The position numbers and the translations under genes are program-made. The notes beneath the pieces are model-generated. The model was not told the origin of the DNA, did no database searches, and saw only the letters and a list, made by a program, of their open reading frames with translations. From an uncultured Candidatus Actinomarina sp. (GTDB lineage Bacteria > Actinomycetota > Acidimicrobiia > Actinomarinales > Actinomarinaceae): a stretch of DNA of 64,000 bases. Positions 24,451-35,137 of this stretch are shown here, one piece after another (position 1 is the first letter of the stretch; each line of letters begins with the position of its first letter). The stretch covers positions 1 through 64,000 of the forward strand of contig CACIJJ010000001.1 of assembly GCA_902587025.1 (NCBI GenBank). The letters run 5' to 3'.

Positions 24451-25613
24451 ATTATAAGTGGTTTATAAATGTTAATTCCTGGTAATTTTTTACCTTCTAA
24501 AAACTCTAGAGAGGCTCCACCACCAGTAGAAATATGATTAAACTTTTTTCTGTCAGAAAACTTGTTGATAGCACTCACAGAGTCTCCACCTCCAACAGAG
24601 GAATATGCTTGAGACATTGATATAACTTTTGTAATTTCTCTCGTACCAGTACTGTATTCATCAATTTCAAAAATACCCATCGGCCCATTCCAAAAAATAT
24701 ATTTTGAAGCATTTAATATGCTTGAAAATTCAGACAACGTTTCATTTCCGATATCTACTCCAATATGGTTTTCTTGAAAATCTTCAAGTTTTATATTTGA
24801 TCGAATATTACTTTCAATGGATTCAGTAACTCCAAAATCAGTAGGTAATACTATTTTGTCACCGTACTTTGAATCCATTAATAATTTAGCTTTTGCAACA
24901 AACGATTCTTCAAAAATCGAATTGCCAATTTCATAACCTAGTGCTTTTAGAAATGTGAAACACATTCCTCCACCAATCATTAATTTTTCTACTTTTGGAA
25001 GTAAATTCTCAATTAAAGATAACTTATCTGATATTTTTGCTCCTCCGACTAAAACAGAATATCCTGATTTATTTGTATCTAATATTTTGTTTAATTCCTT
25101 TAATTCTTCGCTTACCAGTGGTCCTTGATAAGAGTTTAGATAATTCCCAAAGCTTACAACTGATGCATGCTCTCTATGAGCTGCCCCAAATGCGTCAAAA
25201 ATATATGTTTGAAAGGGCTTTGTAACTTTCGCAGCGAAATCTAAACTATTATTTATTTCGCCTTCATCAAATCGCAGATTCTCGAGAAGAAATATTTTTG
25301 ATTTTTGATTTTTTATTGCCTCCTCAACTTTTGAGCCGTAAATTGCATCAATAAACATTACTTTTTCGTTTTCTAGTAACTCTGACATTGCATCAGCTAT
25401 TTTAATAAGCGAGAAATTTGGGTCATTATTATTTGGCCTACCAAGATGACTTGTAAAAGTAATTGTTCTTGAGGATTCATAAATACTTTTAATAATGTTG
25501 ATTGATTTAGAAATTCTAAATTTATCAGTAATTTCATTATTTATAATTGGTACATTTAAATCTGACCTAATTAAAACGTCTCCTAAATCAGTATGATTAT
25601 TTGGCTTGCTCAT
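24447..25613 (-). CDS. pgk: Phosphoglycerate kinase
   Basis: The 388-residue enzyme makes ATP from 1,3-bisphosphoglycerate. The N-terminal domain has VLIRSDLNVPI and TFTSHLGRPNN with the substrate-binding arginines. The C-terminal domain has the nucleotide loop VLVGGAKISDKL, NGPMGIFE and VGGGDSVSA. The N-terminus is slightly short. It starts 35 bases after rapZ; gap (GAPDH), whiA and yvcK, which commonly lie in between in actinobacteria, are absent here. Confidence 0.95.
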   Translation of the reverse strand: MSKPNNHTDLGDVLIRSDLNVPIINNEITDKFRISKSINIIKSIYESSRTITFTSHLGRPNNNDPNFSLIKIADAMSELLENEKVMFIDAIYGSKVEEAIKNQKSKIFLLENLRFDEGEINNSLDFAAKVTKPFQTYIFDAFGAAHREHASVVSFGNYLNSYQGPLVSEELKELNKILDTNKSGYSVLVGGAKISDKLSLIENLLPKVEKLMIGGGMCFTFLKALGYEIGNSIFEESFVAKAKLLMDSKYGDKIVLPTDFGVTESIESNIRSNIKLEDFQENHIGVDIGNETLSEFSSILNASKYIFWNGPMGIFEIDEYSTGTREITKVISMSQAYSSVGGGDSVSAINKFSDRKKFNHISTGGGASLEFLEGKKLPGINIYKPLII

Positions 25614-25648
25614 TGTTTGAAGATAATAATGTAATCTAAATTAAACAA

Positions 25649-26515
25649 TTATGATTCTTTCATATCTCTATGAATAATCACTGCGTCCTTACCATCACTT
25701 TTTAACCATTTGCCAATTTCTTCAGTCATAACAACACTTCTATGCTTTCCACCTGTACAGCCTATTGCAATACCTACATATGACTTTCCTTCAGATGTAA
25801 AACGAGGTAGAAGGAAATCAATCATATCTTTGGTCTTATCAAGAAATGTTTGAGCATCTTCAAAAGAGAGAACATAATTTCTAACCATAGGGGCTTGTCC
25901 GGTTGAATCTCTTAACTCGTCTCTCCAGTGTGGATTAGGAAGAAATCTAACGTCTAATACCAAATCGGCGTCCCTTGGAGATCCATTTTTAAATCCAAAT
26001 GATGTGACAGAAATTTTTAAATCTTGACTACTGGCGGTGCCTTGAAATCCCTCAATAATTCTTTTTCTTAAATCATGGACATTCATATCAGATGTATCAA
26101 TAACCAAGTCAGCCAATTCTCTTATAGGCTTCAGTAATTCTCTCTCATTTTTAACAGATTGCTCTAATGAGTCTTTTGCCATTGGATGAGGACGTCTATT
26201 TTCTTCATATCTCTCTATAAGCGTGTCGTTGTCAGCATCCAAGAATATTACTCTCGTTAGCACACCAGACTGACTAAGCCTATCAAGACTTTTTGTTAGC
26301 TCACTTTGTGATGAGCTCTCCTTAGCATCTACAGTTAAAACTAATTGTTTGTTTGTTTCAGCAACATCATTGGACTCAACAACTGATTGAATTAAATTGG
26401 TTGGTAAATTTTCAATCACGTAATAACCAAGATCTTCGAAAACATTAGCACTTGCAGAGCGACCAGCTCCCGACATTCCAACTAGTAATAATACTTCAGG
26501 TCGTTTTGATACCAT
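25649..26515 (-). CDS. rapZ: RapZ-family nucleotide-binding adaptor
   Basis: The 288-residue P-loop protein has Walker-A-like GMSGAGRSAS at residues 13-22 (Arg in place of the usual Lys, normal for this family in actinobacteria). It also has the YYVIENLPTNL segment and the C-terminal AIGCTGGKHRSVVMTEEIG signature. RapZ binds glmZ-type sRNA in enteric bacteria; in actinobacteria the role is less clear, and it usually sits between uvrC and yvcK-whiA. It is 72 bases downstream of uvrC. Confidence 0.9.
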   Translation of the reverse strand: MVSKRPEVLLLVGMSGAGRSASANVFEDLGYYVIENLPTNLIQSVVESNDVAETNKQLVLTVDAKESSSQSELTKSLDRLSQSGVLTRVIFLDADNDTLIERYEENRRPHPMAKDSLEQSVKNERELLKPIRELADLVIDTSDMNVHDLRKRIIEGFQGTASSQDLKISVTSFGFKNGSPRDADLVLDVRFLPNPHWRDELRDSTGQAPMVRNYVLSFEDAQTFLDKTKDMIDFLLPRFTSEGKSYVGIAIGCTGGKHRSVVMTEEIGKWLKSDGKDAVIIHRDMKES

Positions 26516-26587
26516 ATTTAATCTAATGATATTCTAATTGACCTCTATTTACATGGAAAAATTTATTATTGTTTGGTACGAAATAAT

Positions 26588-28399
26588 CTAAAAATCACCA
26601 TTGAAATATGAATATACTTTCCTCGCTATACTATCTGAAACTACTTCTCTCAGCTCCTCATATGTGGCTTTTGAGAGCCTAGAAACGTCCTTAAACCTTT
26701 TTAATAAGATATCTGATGATTTAACGCCAACGCCATTAATACTCAATAATGTTTGATCATCAAAATTTTTTATTCTTAGTCTTCTATTTTCGGTAATTGC
26801 AAATCTATGAGCTTCATCTCTTATATTTTGTAATAAAAACATTGATTCAGAACTTTTATCAAGAATAAATGGGTCTTTACGATTAGGTTTAAATATCTCC
26901 TCAAACTTTTTAGCTAAACCAATTACTTCAATATCTAACTCAAAATGATCAATTACACTTTTTGCAGATGATAATTGGCCTTTACCACCATCAATTAGAA
27001 TTAAGTCGGGTTTACGTTTAAAACTTTTATCTTTTTCATCAGGTTTTATTAGTCTCTTTAATCTTCTGAACAAAACTTCTTCCATGGATTTAAAATCATC
27101 CTGACCAGTAAATGATTTTATATGGAATTTGCGATACATAGAAGGTTTACAAATTCCATCATCCATTACAACCATTGATCCAGCTCTGTATTCGGCACCT
27201 AAATTTGAGATATCGAAAGCTTCAATACGAAAAGGAATCTGTTTAAGGTCTAGATTGTTTCTTAACTGCTCTAAAGATTGAGATCTGAACTCAAGATCTG
27301 TTCTTCTTCTAAAATTTACAACTCTTCTAATTTCTTTTGCATCTAAAATTGCAGTTTCAAGAAGATCTTTTTTCCATCCCTTGACCGGTGTTTTTAACAC
27401 GATACTTTTATCCCATTTTTCTGATAAACTTTTCTGTACTGTTTCCACAAAAGGAAAATTATGACTTACCAATATTTCATCTGATGGTTGGTTTTCTGAG
27501 AAAATTGAAAGAATAATTTGTGGTAGATATTCTTCATACTGCTCTGTATCAATTGGTTCAAGTGTCTTTTTAACCTCTCCAATTATTCTCCCATTTCTAA
27601 TCAATAGACATGAAATCACAACGTCAAAATTGCTTATGTCAATTCCCACTACATCGACAGATTTTTTATCAGCAACCATAAGTGTTTGTGTAGTTCTTGC
27701 GTTTTCAAGATGCGATATTATATTTTTTGCTTGTTGTGCTTTTTCATATTCTTGATTTTTAGAGAAAGTCATCATTTCATTTACTTTTTCATCAATATAC
27801 TGATCTGACTTACCAGAATAAAAATTTTCTAATTTAGCTGTTAATTCTTTATAATCTGTTTCACTTATAGCACCAATACATGGTCCTGCACATTTTTTGA
27901 TGTCATAGAGCAAGCAAGCTTTTTCTAGTTTTTGGTGTCTTTCAAAGACATTTTTAGAACAAGTCCTTACAGGAAATATATTTATTAAATGATCTAGTGA
28001 ACGCCTAGCTGAGCCGATAAAAGGGAACGGTCCAAAGTTTTTATTTCTTTGACTTATTCTTCTTGATATATATGCCCTAGGCCATTCTTCATTGGATAAC
28101 GTTACGTACGGATAGGATTTGTCATCTTTGAACTGTACATTGTACTTTGGTTTATATTCTTGAATAAAAGAATACTCGGCAAGTAATGCATCTGCCTCAT
28201 TTTTAGATACGACAAAACTTAAGTCTTTTGATTCAGCAACAAGTCTTTTTATTTTCCAAGAAGATTTTTCTCTAAAGTATGATGGAACTCTTTTTCTTAG
28301 ATTTTTGGCTTTTCCAACATATAAAGGCTCTTCGTATTCATCTTTGAAAATATAAATACCTGGACTTGTCGGAATTTCTTTGATATCTATTTTTTGCAT
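26588..28399 (-). CDS. uvrC: Excinuclease ABC subunit C
   Basis: UvrC makes the dual incisions in nucleotide excision repair. The 603-residue protein has the N-terminal GIY-YIG nuclease (SPGIYIFKDEYEEPLYVGKA), a UVR domain (NEMMTFSKNQEYEKAQQA), the C-terminal RNase-H-like nuclease (FRIEAFDISNLGAEYRAGSM and LILIDGGKGQLSSA) and a final helix-hairpin-helix (LLSINGVGVKSSDILL). All domains are present. It abuts uvrA (one-base overlap), so UvrB-A-C are translated from one message. Confidence 0.95.
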   Translation of the reverse strand: MQKIDIKEIPTSPGIYIFKDEYEEPLYVGKAKNLRKRVPSYFREKSSWKIKRLVAESKDLSFVVSKNEADALLAEYSFIQEYKPKYNVQFKDDKSYPYVTLSNEEWPRAYISRRISQRNKNFGPFPFIGSARRSLDHLINIFPVRTCSKNVFERHQKLEKACLLYDIKKCAGPCIGAISETDYKELTAKLENFYSGKSDQYIDEKVNEMMTFSKNQEYEKAQQAKNIISHLENARTTQTLMVADKKSVDVVGIDISNFDVVISCLLIRNGRIIGEVKKTLEPIDTEQYEEYLPQIILSIFSENQPSDEILVSHNFPFVETVQKSLSEKWDKSIVLKTPVKGWKKDLLETAILDAKEIRRVVNFRRRTDLEFRSQSLEQLRNNLDLKQIPFRIEAFDISNLGAEYRAGSMVVMDDGICKPSMYRKFHIKSFTGQDDFKSMEEVLFRRLKRLIKPDEKDKSFKRKPDLILIDGGKGQLSSAKSVIDHFELDIEVIGLAKKFEEIFKPNRKDPFILDKSSESMFLLQNIRDEAHRFAITENRRLRIKNFDDQTLLSINGVGVKSSDILLKRFKDVSRLSKATYEELREVVSDSIARKVYSYFNGDF

Positions 28400-31209
28400 T
28401 ATAAGACTGACTTTAAATGATACCCCGTTAAAGAGGTGTTATCAGTAGCGAGACTTTCAGGTGTACCCTCTGATACAATTTTTCCGCCATTTTCTCCCCC
28501 CTCTGGACCTAAGTCAATTACCCAATCAGAGTTTTTAATTACATCTAGATTGTGTTCAATGACTAATACTGTATTGCCTTTGTCAACAAGCATATGTAAA
28601 ACTTCTAAAAGCTTTTGAACATCAGCAAAATGTAATCCTGTTGTAGGCTCATCTAAGATGTACATTGTTCTTCCCGTTGATCTCTTACTTAATTCTTTTG
28701 CAAGCTTTACTCTCTGTGCTTCACCACCAGACAAAGTCGTAGCTGATTGTCCTAATGTGATATATGACAATCCAACATCATCTAATGTTTTAATAATTCT
28801 TGAAATTTGGGGCTGGTTTTCAAAAATTTTCAGTGAATTTTCAACAGTTGAATTTAATATGTCAGCAATAGTATTGCCTTTCCAACGAATATTTAAAGTT
28901 TCATTGTTATATCTTGAACCGTTACAATCTTCACACATTACATAGACATCAGGTAGAAAATACATTTCAACTTTAATTGTCCCGTCTCCCTTACAGAGCT
29001 CGCACCTTCCACCAGGAACATTAAATGAGAACCTACCAGGTTTATATCCTCTAATCTTTGCTTCTTCAGTTTGTGAATATAAAGAACGTATCATGTCAAA
29101 TACTCCTGAATAAGTAGCAGGATTTGATCTTGGTGTACGACCAATTGGAGATTGATCTATTTCAATTAACTTATCAATATAATTTAAGCCACTAATGCTT
29201 TTATGAATACCCGGAGGATTCCAGTTTTTACGATTAAATTCGTTTTGAATTGCTTTTGATAGAATTTCTGAGACAAGAGTGGATTTTCCGCTTCCAGATA
29301 CACCTGTAACCGAAATAAATTTTCCTAATGGAAATTCAGCTGTTAAATTCTTTAGATTATTTTCTTTTGCTCCTCGTACAACAACTTTTTCATTGTTACC
29401 TTTTCTTCTATTTTTGGGATATGGAACAATCTGTTTTCCAGATAAGTATTGACCAGTAATAGATTTTTTATTTTTGGATATTGATTCACAGTCACCTGTG
29501 GCAACTATATTTCCACCTTCTTCACCTGCTCCCCAACCGATATCAATAATAAAGTCAGAACTTCTCATTGTTTCTTCATCATGTTCAACAACAAGCACTG
29601 TGTTTCCTAAATTCTTTAACCTAAGTAAAGTTTCTATTAATTTTTTGTTATCAGACTGGTGGAGACCGATGGAGGGCTCATCCAAAACATAGAGCACACC
29701 CGTCAAACCCGATCCTATTTGAGTGGCTAATCTTATTCTTTGCGCTTCACCACCAGATAAAGTTGCCGCACCTCTATTTAACTGTAAATAACTAAGTCCA
29801 ACCTCATTAAGAAAAAGCAATCTTTCATTTATTTCCCTAAGTATTGTCTCAGCTATTTCTTTTTCGTTTCCTGTAAGTTTGAGATTTTGAATTATTTCGC
29901 TGGCTTTTTGAATTGATAATTTGTTAAACTCTCCAAGTGTTAGTGATTTTACTTTTACATTTCTTGACCGTGAATTTAATCTTTCACCTTCACAATCGCT
30001 ACATGGCAATTCTCTCATAAATTGCATATAATATTCTCTTCTATGGTCTGAGTCAGTTTCTTCGTATATTTTTTTAAACAATGGGATTACTCCTGGAAAT
30101 GCTCTTTCCCATGTTCTGGAATTTCCAAATCTGTTTGTGTATCTTATAGGAGTTTTTATACCATCTGATCCAAACAGCAGTATATATTTATCATTGTCAG
30201 ATAAATCTTTATATGGAATATTTCTAGGTATATTGAAATATTCGCAAACACCATATATTTGAGCACGAAAATATTTTCTCTTTGACATTTCAGGAAAAAC
30301 ATTGTCATCAATTGCTTGCTCAGAATCCTTAATAAGCAAGTTTTCATCTATTTCATAATTAATACCAATCCCATTGCATGACTCACAAGCACCAAATGGT
30401 GAGTTGAATGAAAAATCTCTGGGTTCAAGCTTTCCATAAGAAGTTCCGCATTCTTTACAGCCAAGATTTTGACTAAAGTTTTTAATTTCTTCATCGATTT
30501 TTACATCAATCAAACCATTTGTTAAATTTATTGCTGCTTCCACAGATTGTGGCAATCTCCTACCACCTGTTTTTTTTATTTTTACTCTATCAACAACAAC
30601 TGATATGTTGTGATTAAAATAACGATCTAGTCGTTTGGCTTCATCTAGTCTTATAAGTTCCCCGTCAACATAAGCTCTACTGAACCCTTGTTTTAGAAGA
30701 TCTTTAAACAATGTTTCAAATTCACCTTTTCGTGATTTTACAACTGGTGCAAGTATCTCTACGTTTATGTCTTCACCAATCTCTAATATTTGATTTACAA
30801 TAAAATCAGTTGATTGTTTCTCGATTTTTGATCCACAATTTGGACAATAACTAATCCCTATTCTTGCCCACAAAAGCCTTAAATAGTCATGGATTTCAGT
30901 CACAGTTCCAACTGTTGATCTAGGACTTCTTGAAGACGTTTTTTGATCAATTGCTATTGCTGGAGATAATCCTTCAATCTGTTCGACATTTGGTTTTTCC
31001 ATTTGGCCAAGAAATTGACGTGCATAGGCAGATAAACTCTCGACATATCTTCTTTGGCCTTCTGCATATATTGTGTCAAAAGCTAAAGAAGATTTTCCCG
31101 AGCCGGATAGACCCGTTATTACTACCAATTGATTTTTAGGTATATCAACACTGATATCTTTTAGATTATGTTCTTTTGCACCTTTAACTTTTAAATACTC
31201 ATTTTTCAT
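28399..31209 (-). CDS. uvrA: Excinuclease ABC subunit A
   Basis: UvrA is the damage-sensing ABC ATPase dimer. The 936 residues hold two ABC modules: Walker A ITGLSGSGKSSLAFD near the N-terminus and VTGVSGSGKSTLVSE in the second half. There are two signature motifs (LSGGEAQRIRLATQ and LSGGEAQRVKLAKE) and zinc-binding cysteine sets (SYCPNCGSKIEK and CELCKGDGTIKVEMYF with CEDCNGSRY). Length is normal. It overlaps uvrB and uvrC by one base each. Confidence 0.96.
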   Translation of the reverse strand: MKNEYLKVKGAKEHNLKDISVDIPKNQLVVITGLSGSGKSSLAFDTIYAEGQRRYVESLSAYARQFLGQMEKPNVEQIEGLSPAIAIDQKTSSRSPRSTVGTVTEIHDYLRLLWARIGISYCPNCGSKIEKQSTDFIVNQILEIGEDINVEILAPVVKSRKGEFETLFKDLLKQGFSRAYVDGELIRLDEAKRLDRYFNHNISVVVDRVKIKKTGGRRLPQSVEAAINLTNGLIDVKIDEEIKNFSQNLGCKECGTSYGKLEPRDFSFNSPFGACESCNGIGINYEIDENLLIKDSEQAIDDNVFPEMSKRKYFRAQIYGVCEYFNIPRNIPYKDLSDNDKYILLFGSDGIKTPIRYTNRFGNSRTWERAFPGVIPLFKKIYEETDSDHRREYYMQFMRELPCSDCEGERLNSRSRNVKVKSLTLGEFNKLSIQKASEIIQNLKLTGNEKEIAETILREINERLLFLNEVGLSYLQLNRGAATLSGGEAQRIRLATQIGSGLTGVLYVLDEPSIGLHQSDNKKLIETLLRLKNLGNTVLVVEHDEETMRSSDFIIDIGWGAGEEGGNIVATGDCESISKNKKSITGQYLSGKQIVPYPKNRRKGNNEKVVVRGAKENNLKNLTAEFPLGKFISVTGVSGSGKSTLVSEILSKAIQNEFNRKNWNPPGIHKSISGLNYIDKLIEIDQSPIGRTPRSNPATYSGVFDMIRSLYSQTEEAKIRGYKPGRFSFNVPGGRCELCKGDGTIKVEMYFLPDVYVMCEDCNGSRYNNETLNIRWKGNTIADILNSTVENSLKIFENQPQISRIIKTLDDVGLSYITLGQSATTLSGGEAQRVKLAKELSKRSTGRTMYILDEPTTGLHFADVQKLLEVLHMLVDKGNTVLVIEHNLDVIKNSDWVIDLGPEGGENGGKIVSEGTPESLATDNTSLTGYHLKSVL

Positions 31210-33206
31210 TAACTAGGAAGCTCCATAATTTCTTTTTTTATTTCTTTTAATTCGTCCCTTAATCTAGCAGCGACTTCAAATTCTAATAAATCGGCAGCTA
31301 CTTTCATTTCTTTTTCTATGTCTTTTGAAATTTTGTATAAATCTTCTCTCGATGCATTTTTTAGATTTATATTTGATCTAAATGATATATCTTCTTTAGA
31401 AGGTCTATTTCTCTCAACTATTTCTAGAATATCAGTGATTTCTTTCTTTACCGTAGTGGGATTGATATTGTATTTCTCATTATGTTGTTTTTGAATTTCT
31501 CTCCGTCTTTTTGTCTCATTAACAGATTTAGTTATTGAGTCTGTAACTTTATCAGCGTACATAATGACATATCCATCTTTATTTCTTGCAGCTCTTCCTA
31601 CTGTTTGTATAAGACTGGTCTCAGATCTTAAAAAACCTTCTTTATCAGCATCCATAATGGCTACCAATTGGACTTCTGGTAAATCTAATCCCTCTCTGAG
31701 TAAATTAATACCAACTAAAACATCAAATTCACCTTTTCTTAAATCCCTAAGGATTTCAATTCTTTCTAAAGTATCTATGTCTGAATGAAGATATCTTGTT
31801 TTAATTCCCATTTTTAAAAAATAGTCACTTAGTGCCTCACTCATTTTTTTAGTAAGAGTCGTGACTAATACTCTATTTCCATTATCAATGACTGATTTTA
31901 TCTCACTTAATAAATCTTCAATTTGATTTTTGGTTGGTCTAACAAAAATATTTGGATCTAATAATCCTGTAGGCCTAATAATTTGCTCAATAAAAATTTC
32001 AGAATTTTCGTTTTCCCATTTTCCAGGAGTAGCCGAAACTAAAACAGTTGAGTTTACTTTATTTTTCCACTCATCAAATTTTAATGGTCGATTGTCCAAT
32101 GCAGCTGGCAATCTAAATCCATAATCTACAAGTGTTGATTTTCTTGATTTATCGCCTTCATATTGGCCTCTAATCTGAGGTATTGCAATATGACTTTCAT
32201 CGACAACCATTAAAAAATCTTTTGGAAAAAAATCGATCAATGTATATGGTGCTTCACCAGGTTTTCTTCCGTCAAAATATCTTGAATAATTTTCAATTCC
32301 AGAACATACACCTAATTCAGTTAACATTTCTAAATCAAACATTGTTCTTTGTTTTATACGCTGTGCTTCCAATAACTTATTTTCGCTTTCAAATTTTGCA
32401 ATTTGCTTAGATAAATCAGTTTCAATTTCTTTTAATGCACTTTTTCTTTCATCATCAGATGTCACGTAATGAGATGCGGGGAATATTGCTAACTCACTTA
32501 GTTTTTCAAGTATTTCACCAGTTACTGGATCAATACGTGATATTTTTTCAATTTCATCACCGTAAAATTCAACTCTAAATATTGTTTCCTCATAGACAGG
32601 AAATATATCCAAAGTATCACCTTTTAATCTAAATGTTCCTCTTGTTACTACGAGGTCATTTCTAATATATTGTTGTTTTATAAGCTGACTTATCAAATCA
32701 TCTAAATCAAATTCATTACCTTGGATTATTGGGATTATTTTATTTTTATATTCTTTAGGAGAACCAAGTCCATAAATACAAGAAACAGAGGAGACTACTA
32801 TAACATCATTTCTCAAAAGTAGAGCACTTGTAGCAGCGTGTCTTAACCTATCTATTTCCTCATTTATGTTTGCATCTTTTTCAATAAATGTGTCAGTTCT
32901 AGGTACATATGCTTCTGGTTGGTAATAGTCATAGTAAGAAACAAAGTATTCAACTCTGTTTTCAGGAAAAAATTGTTTAAACTCATTTGCAAGTTGTGCA
33001 GCCAAAGCTTTGTTTGGTGCCAAAACAAGAGTGGGTTTCTGAATTTCCTCTATAAGCCATGCAATAGTTGCAGATTTTCCAGAACCTGTAATCCCCATTA
33101 ATGTTTGAAAATCAATATTATTATCTATACCATTTTTTAGTTTTTTGATTGCAGCAGGTTGATCTCCTTTGGGTGTAAATTCTGAAATGACTTTAAATTT
33201 TTTCAT
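31209..33206 (-). CDS. uvrB: Excinuclease ABC subunit B
   Basis: UvrB loads at the damaged site and positions UvrC. The 665-residue SF2 helicase-like protein has Walker [16 protein letters not shown], the beta-hairpin region [19 protein letters not shown], motif [13 protein letters not shown], motif [16 protein letters not shown], and a C-terminal UVR motif ([17 protein letters not shown]) that binds UvrC. It overlaps coaE upstream by four bases and uvrA downstream by one. Confidence 0.96.
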   Translation of the reverse strand: MKKFKVISEFTPKGDQPAAIKKLKNGIDNNIDFQTLMGITGSGKSATIAWLIEEIQKPTLVLAPNKALAAQLANEFKQFFPENRVEYFVSYYDYYQPEAYVPRTDTFIEKDANINEEIDRLRHAATSALLLRNDVIVVSSVSCIYGLGSPKEYKNKIIPIIQGNEFDLDDLISQLIKQQYIRNDLVVTRGTFRLKGDTLDIFPVYEETIFRVEFYGDEIEKISRIDPVTGEILEKLSELAIFPASHYVTSDDERKSALKEIETDLSKQIAKFESENKLLEAQRIKQRTMFDLEMLTELGVCSGIENYSRYFDGRKPGEAPYTLIDFFPKDFLMVVDESHIAIPQIRGQYEGDKSRKSTLVDYGFRLPAALDNRPLKFDEWKNKVNSTVLVSATPGKWENENSEIFIEQIIRPTGLLDPNIFVRPTKNQIEDLLSEIKSVIDNGNRVLVTTLTKKMSEALSDYFLKMGIKTRYLHSDIDTLERIEILRDLRKGEFDVLVGINLLREGLDLPEVQLVAIMDADKEGFLRSETSLIQTVGRAARNKDGYVIMYADKVTDSITKSVNETKRRREIQKQHNEKYNINPTTVKKEITDILEIVERNRPSKEDISFRSNINLKNASREDLYKISKDIEKEMKVAADLLEFEVAARLRDELKEIKKEIMELPS

Positions 33207-33760
33207 AATAACTTTTGAATTTCATGATTTAATTTATTTTCTAAGTCTTCGATATTATTATTTTCAATCAGTGTACCAATGGAGTACCACCACTCATCAT
33301 TAGGTTGGTTATTTATTCGATTTGTAATATCCTCTTCATCCATTCCTCTATCAAGCAATCTATTTATACGTACCTCTTTTGGACTCCAAATCACAACACA
33401 TTTGAATAAGTCTATAACACTTTTTGGTGCTGATACTTCGATAAAAGTAAATCCCTCATTTTTTTCTAAAATAGATAATAATTTTTCTTGTACTTTTGGA
33501 TGTAAAAAGCTCTCAAGTATATTTAATTGATCTTTGTTTTTAAAAACAATGTTTGCCAGCCTTGTTCTGTCTATACTATTTTCGTTTATACAATCAGGAA
33601 AAGTTGAATCTAAAAATTTAATTCCTTCATCGCTTTCTAGGATTTCATTTGATATAACATCAAGATCAACTGTAAGATAACCTAGTTTTTTAATTATTTT
33701 TAAAGCCTCTGATTTACCAGAACCAATAGGTCCAGTAATAACTATTCCATTTTTAAACAT
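33203..33760 (-). CDS. coaE: Dephospho-CoA kinase
   Basis: CoaE performs the last step of coenzyme A synthesis. The 185-residue kinase has the P-loop [16 protein letters not shown], the substrate-binding [11 protein letters not shown], and the [12 protein letters not shown] lid arginines. The rpsA-coaE-uvrB neighbourhood is standard for actinobacteria. It lies 40 bases downstream of rpsA and overlaps uvrB (ATGA). Confidence 0.92.
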   Translation of the reverse strand: MFKNGIVITGPIGSGKSEALKIIKKLGYLTVDLDVISNEILESDEGIKFLDSTFPDCINENSIDRTRLANIVFKNKDQLNILESFLHPKVQEKLLSILEKNEGFTFIEVSAPKSVIDLFKCVVIWSPKEVRINRLLDRGMDEEDITNRINNQPNDEWWYSIGTLIENNNIEDLENKLNHEIQKLL

Positions 33761-33800
33761 ATATATAAGATTAAGGAAAATTAGAATTTAACTTTAATTG

Positions 33801-35069
33801 TTAATTACTTCCAATTCCTCTTTCTTTAAGTTCCTGCAATATATTTTCAAGGGATTCATCAACACCTTCAACGGTTTGTCTTTCTGCAGGTTTATCATCT
33901 GATTGTGATGAGTGAGTTTTTGGCTTATTTTTTTCTTCTTCTTTAACTTCCCAATTAGGATCGGCTTGTTTAATTGATAGATTTACTCTTCTTTTTGGTA
34001 TATCAAGTTCCATAATTTTAATTTTTACACCTTGTCCAATGGCTAACGCAAGTTCTGGAGATTCAATTTTATCTACAGAGATCTCTGAAACATGGACCAG
34101 TCCCTCAACACCTTTGCCTATTGTTACAAATGCACCAAAAGGTACAACTTTTGTAACTTCTCCATCTACAACATCTCCTTCATTAAAATTTAGTTCAAAA
34201 TCTAACCAAGGATCTTCGGTAACCTGTTTAGTAGATAATGATATCCTTTCCTTATCATTATCAATTTCTAAAACTTTAACTGTTACAGCATCACCAACTT
34301 TTACTATTTCATTTGGGTTTTCAACATGTCTCCATGACAACTCTGAAACATGGACAAGTCCATCCATTCCACCAATATCTACAAATGCACCGAAATTTAC
34401 AATAGATGATATCTTGCCATCTTTTACATCGCCAACTTGTAAGTCGCCTAAAAATCCTTGTCTCTCTTCAGAAAGTTCTTCTTCTAAATGTGCTTTTCTC
34501 GAAAGAACTATGTTATTTCTTTGTTTATCTAATTCTAATATTTTCGCTTCAACCTCTTCACCGACATATGAACTAAGCTCCTTCACTCTTCTTACATCTA
34601 TCAATGATGCAGGTAAAAATCCTCTTACGCCAATATCAACAATTAGACCTCCTTTGACGGATTCAATAACTGTTCCTTTTACTGACTTATTTTGATCTGA
34701 AATTGTCTGAATGTCTCCCCAGGCTTTTTCATATATTGCTCTTTTTACAGATAAAATTAGTCTTCCTTCATCGTCTTCTTTTTCAAGAACCAGAGCTTGT
34801 ACTTTATCACCAACATTAAATACTTCGTTAGGATTTATTGATTTTCTTACTGATAATTCTCTGGATGGAATCACACCTTCGGACTTATAACCAACATCAA
34901 CCATGACTTCATTTCTGTCAATCCTGACCACGGTCCCTTCAATAACATCACCATTTTTAAAAGATACAAGTGTTTGTTCTAATAATTCTGGAAAATCATC
35001 CGGGCTGATGTCTTCAGGAAGGGTTACGTCATTGATTGGCTTTACTGCCTCATTTTGGCTATCTGACAT
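33801..35069 (-). CDS. rpsA: 30S ribosomal protein S1
   Basis: The protein binds mRNA on the small ribosomal subunit. Four S1 OB-fold repeats are evident: GDVIEGTVVRIDRNEVMVDV, SVKGTVIESVKGGLIVDI, GDVKDGKISSIVNFGAFVDI and GDVVDGEVTKVVPFGAFVTI. A polar tail follows (DESLENILQELKERG). The ATG at 35069 is used; a TTG at 35087 would add six residues (MELIKH). Four repeats rather than six is usual for actinobacterial S1. It is downstream of polA with 68 bases between, the likely site of its own promoter. Confidence 0.94.
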   Translation of the reverse strand: MSDSQNEAVKPINDVTLPEDISPDDFPELLEQTLVSFKNGDVIEGTVVRIDRNEVMVDVGYKSEGVIPSRELSVRKSINPNEVFNVGDKVQALVLEKEDDEGRLILSVKRAIYEKAWGDIQTISDQNKSVKGTVIESVKGGLIVDIGVRGFLPASLIDVRRVKELSSYVGEEVEAKILELDKQRNNIVLSRKAHLEEELSEERQGFLGDLQVGDVKDGKISSIVNFGAFVDIGGMDGLVHVSELSWRHVENPNEIVKVGDAVTVKVLEIDNDKERISLSTKQVTEDPWLDFELNFNEGDVVDGEVTKVVPFGAFVTIGKGVEGLVHVSEISVDKIESPELALAIGQGVKIKIMELDIPKRRVNLSIKQADPNWEVKEEEKNKPKTHSSQSDDKPAERQTVEGVDESLENILQELKERGIGSN

Positions 35070-35137
35070 ATGTTTTATTAATTCCAATCATAGTATTGCG
35101 TTTCTTAGGATAACATATTTGTGTAATTTGCAAGTAA

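Noticed and set aside
35070-35137. A defined rpsA promoter in the 68-base spacer
   Set aside because: TTGCAA and TATGTT-like hexamers exist but are not at acceptable spacing, so no promoter is reported.
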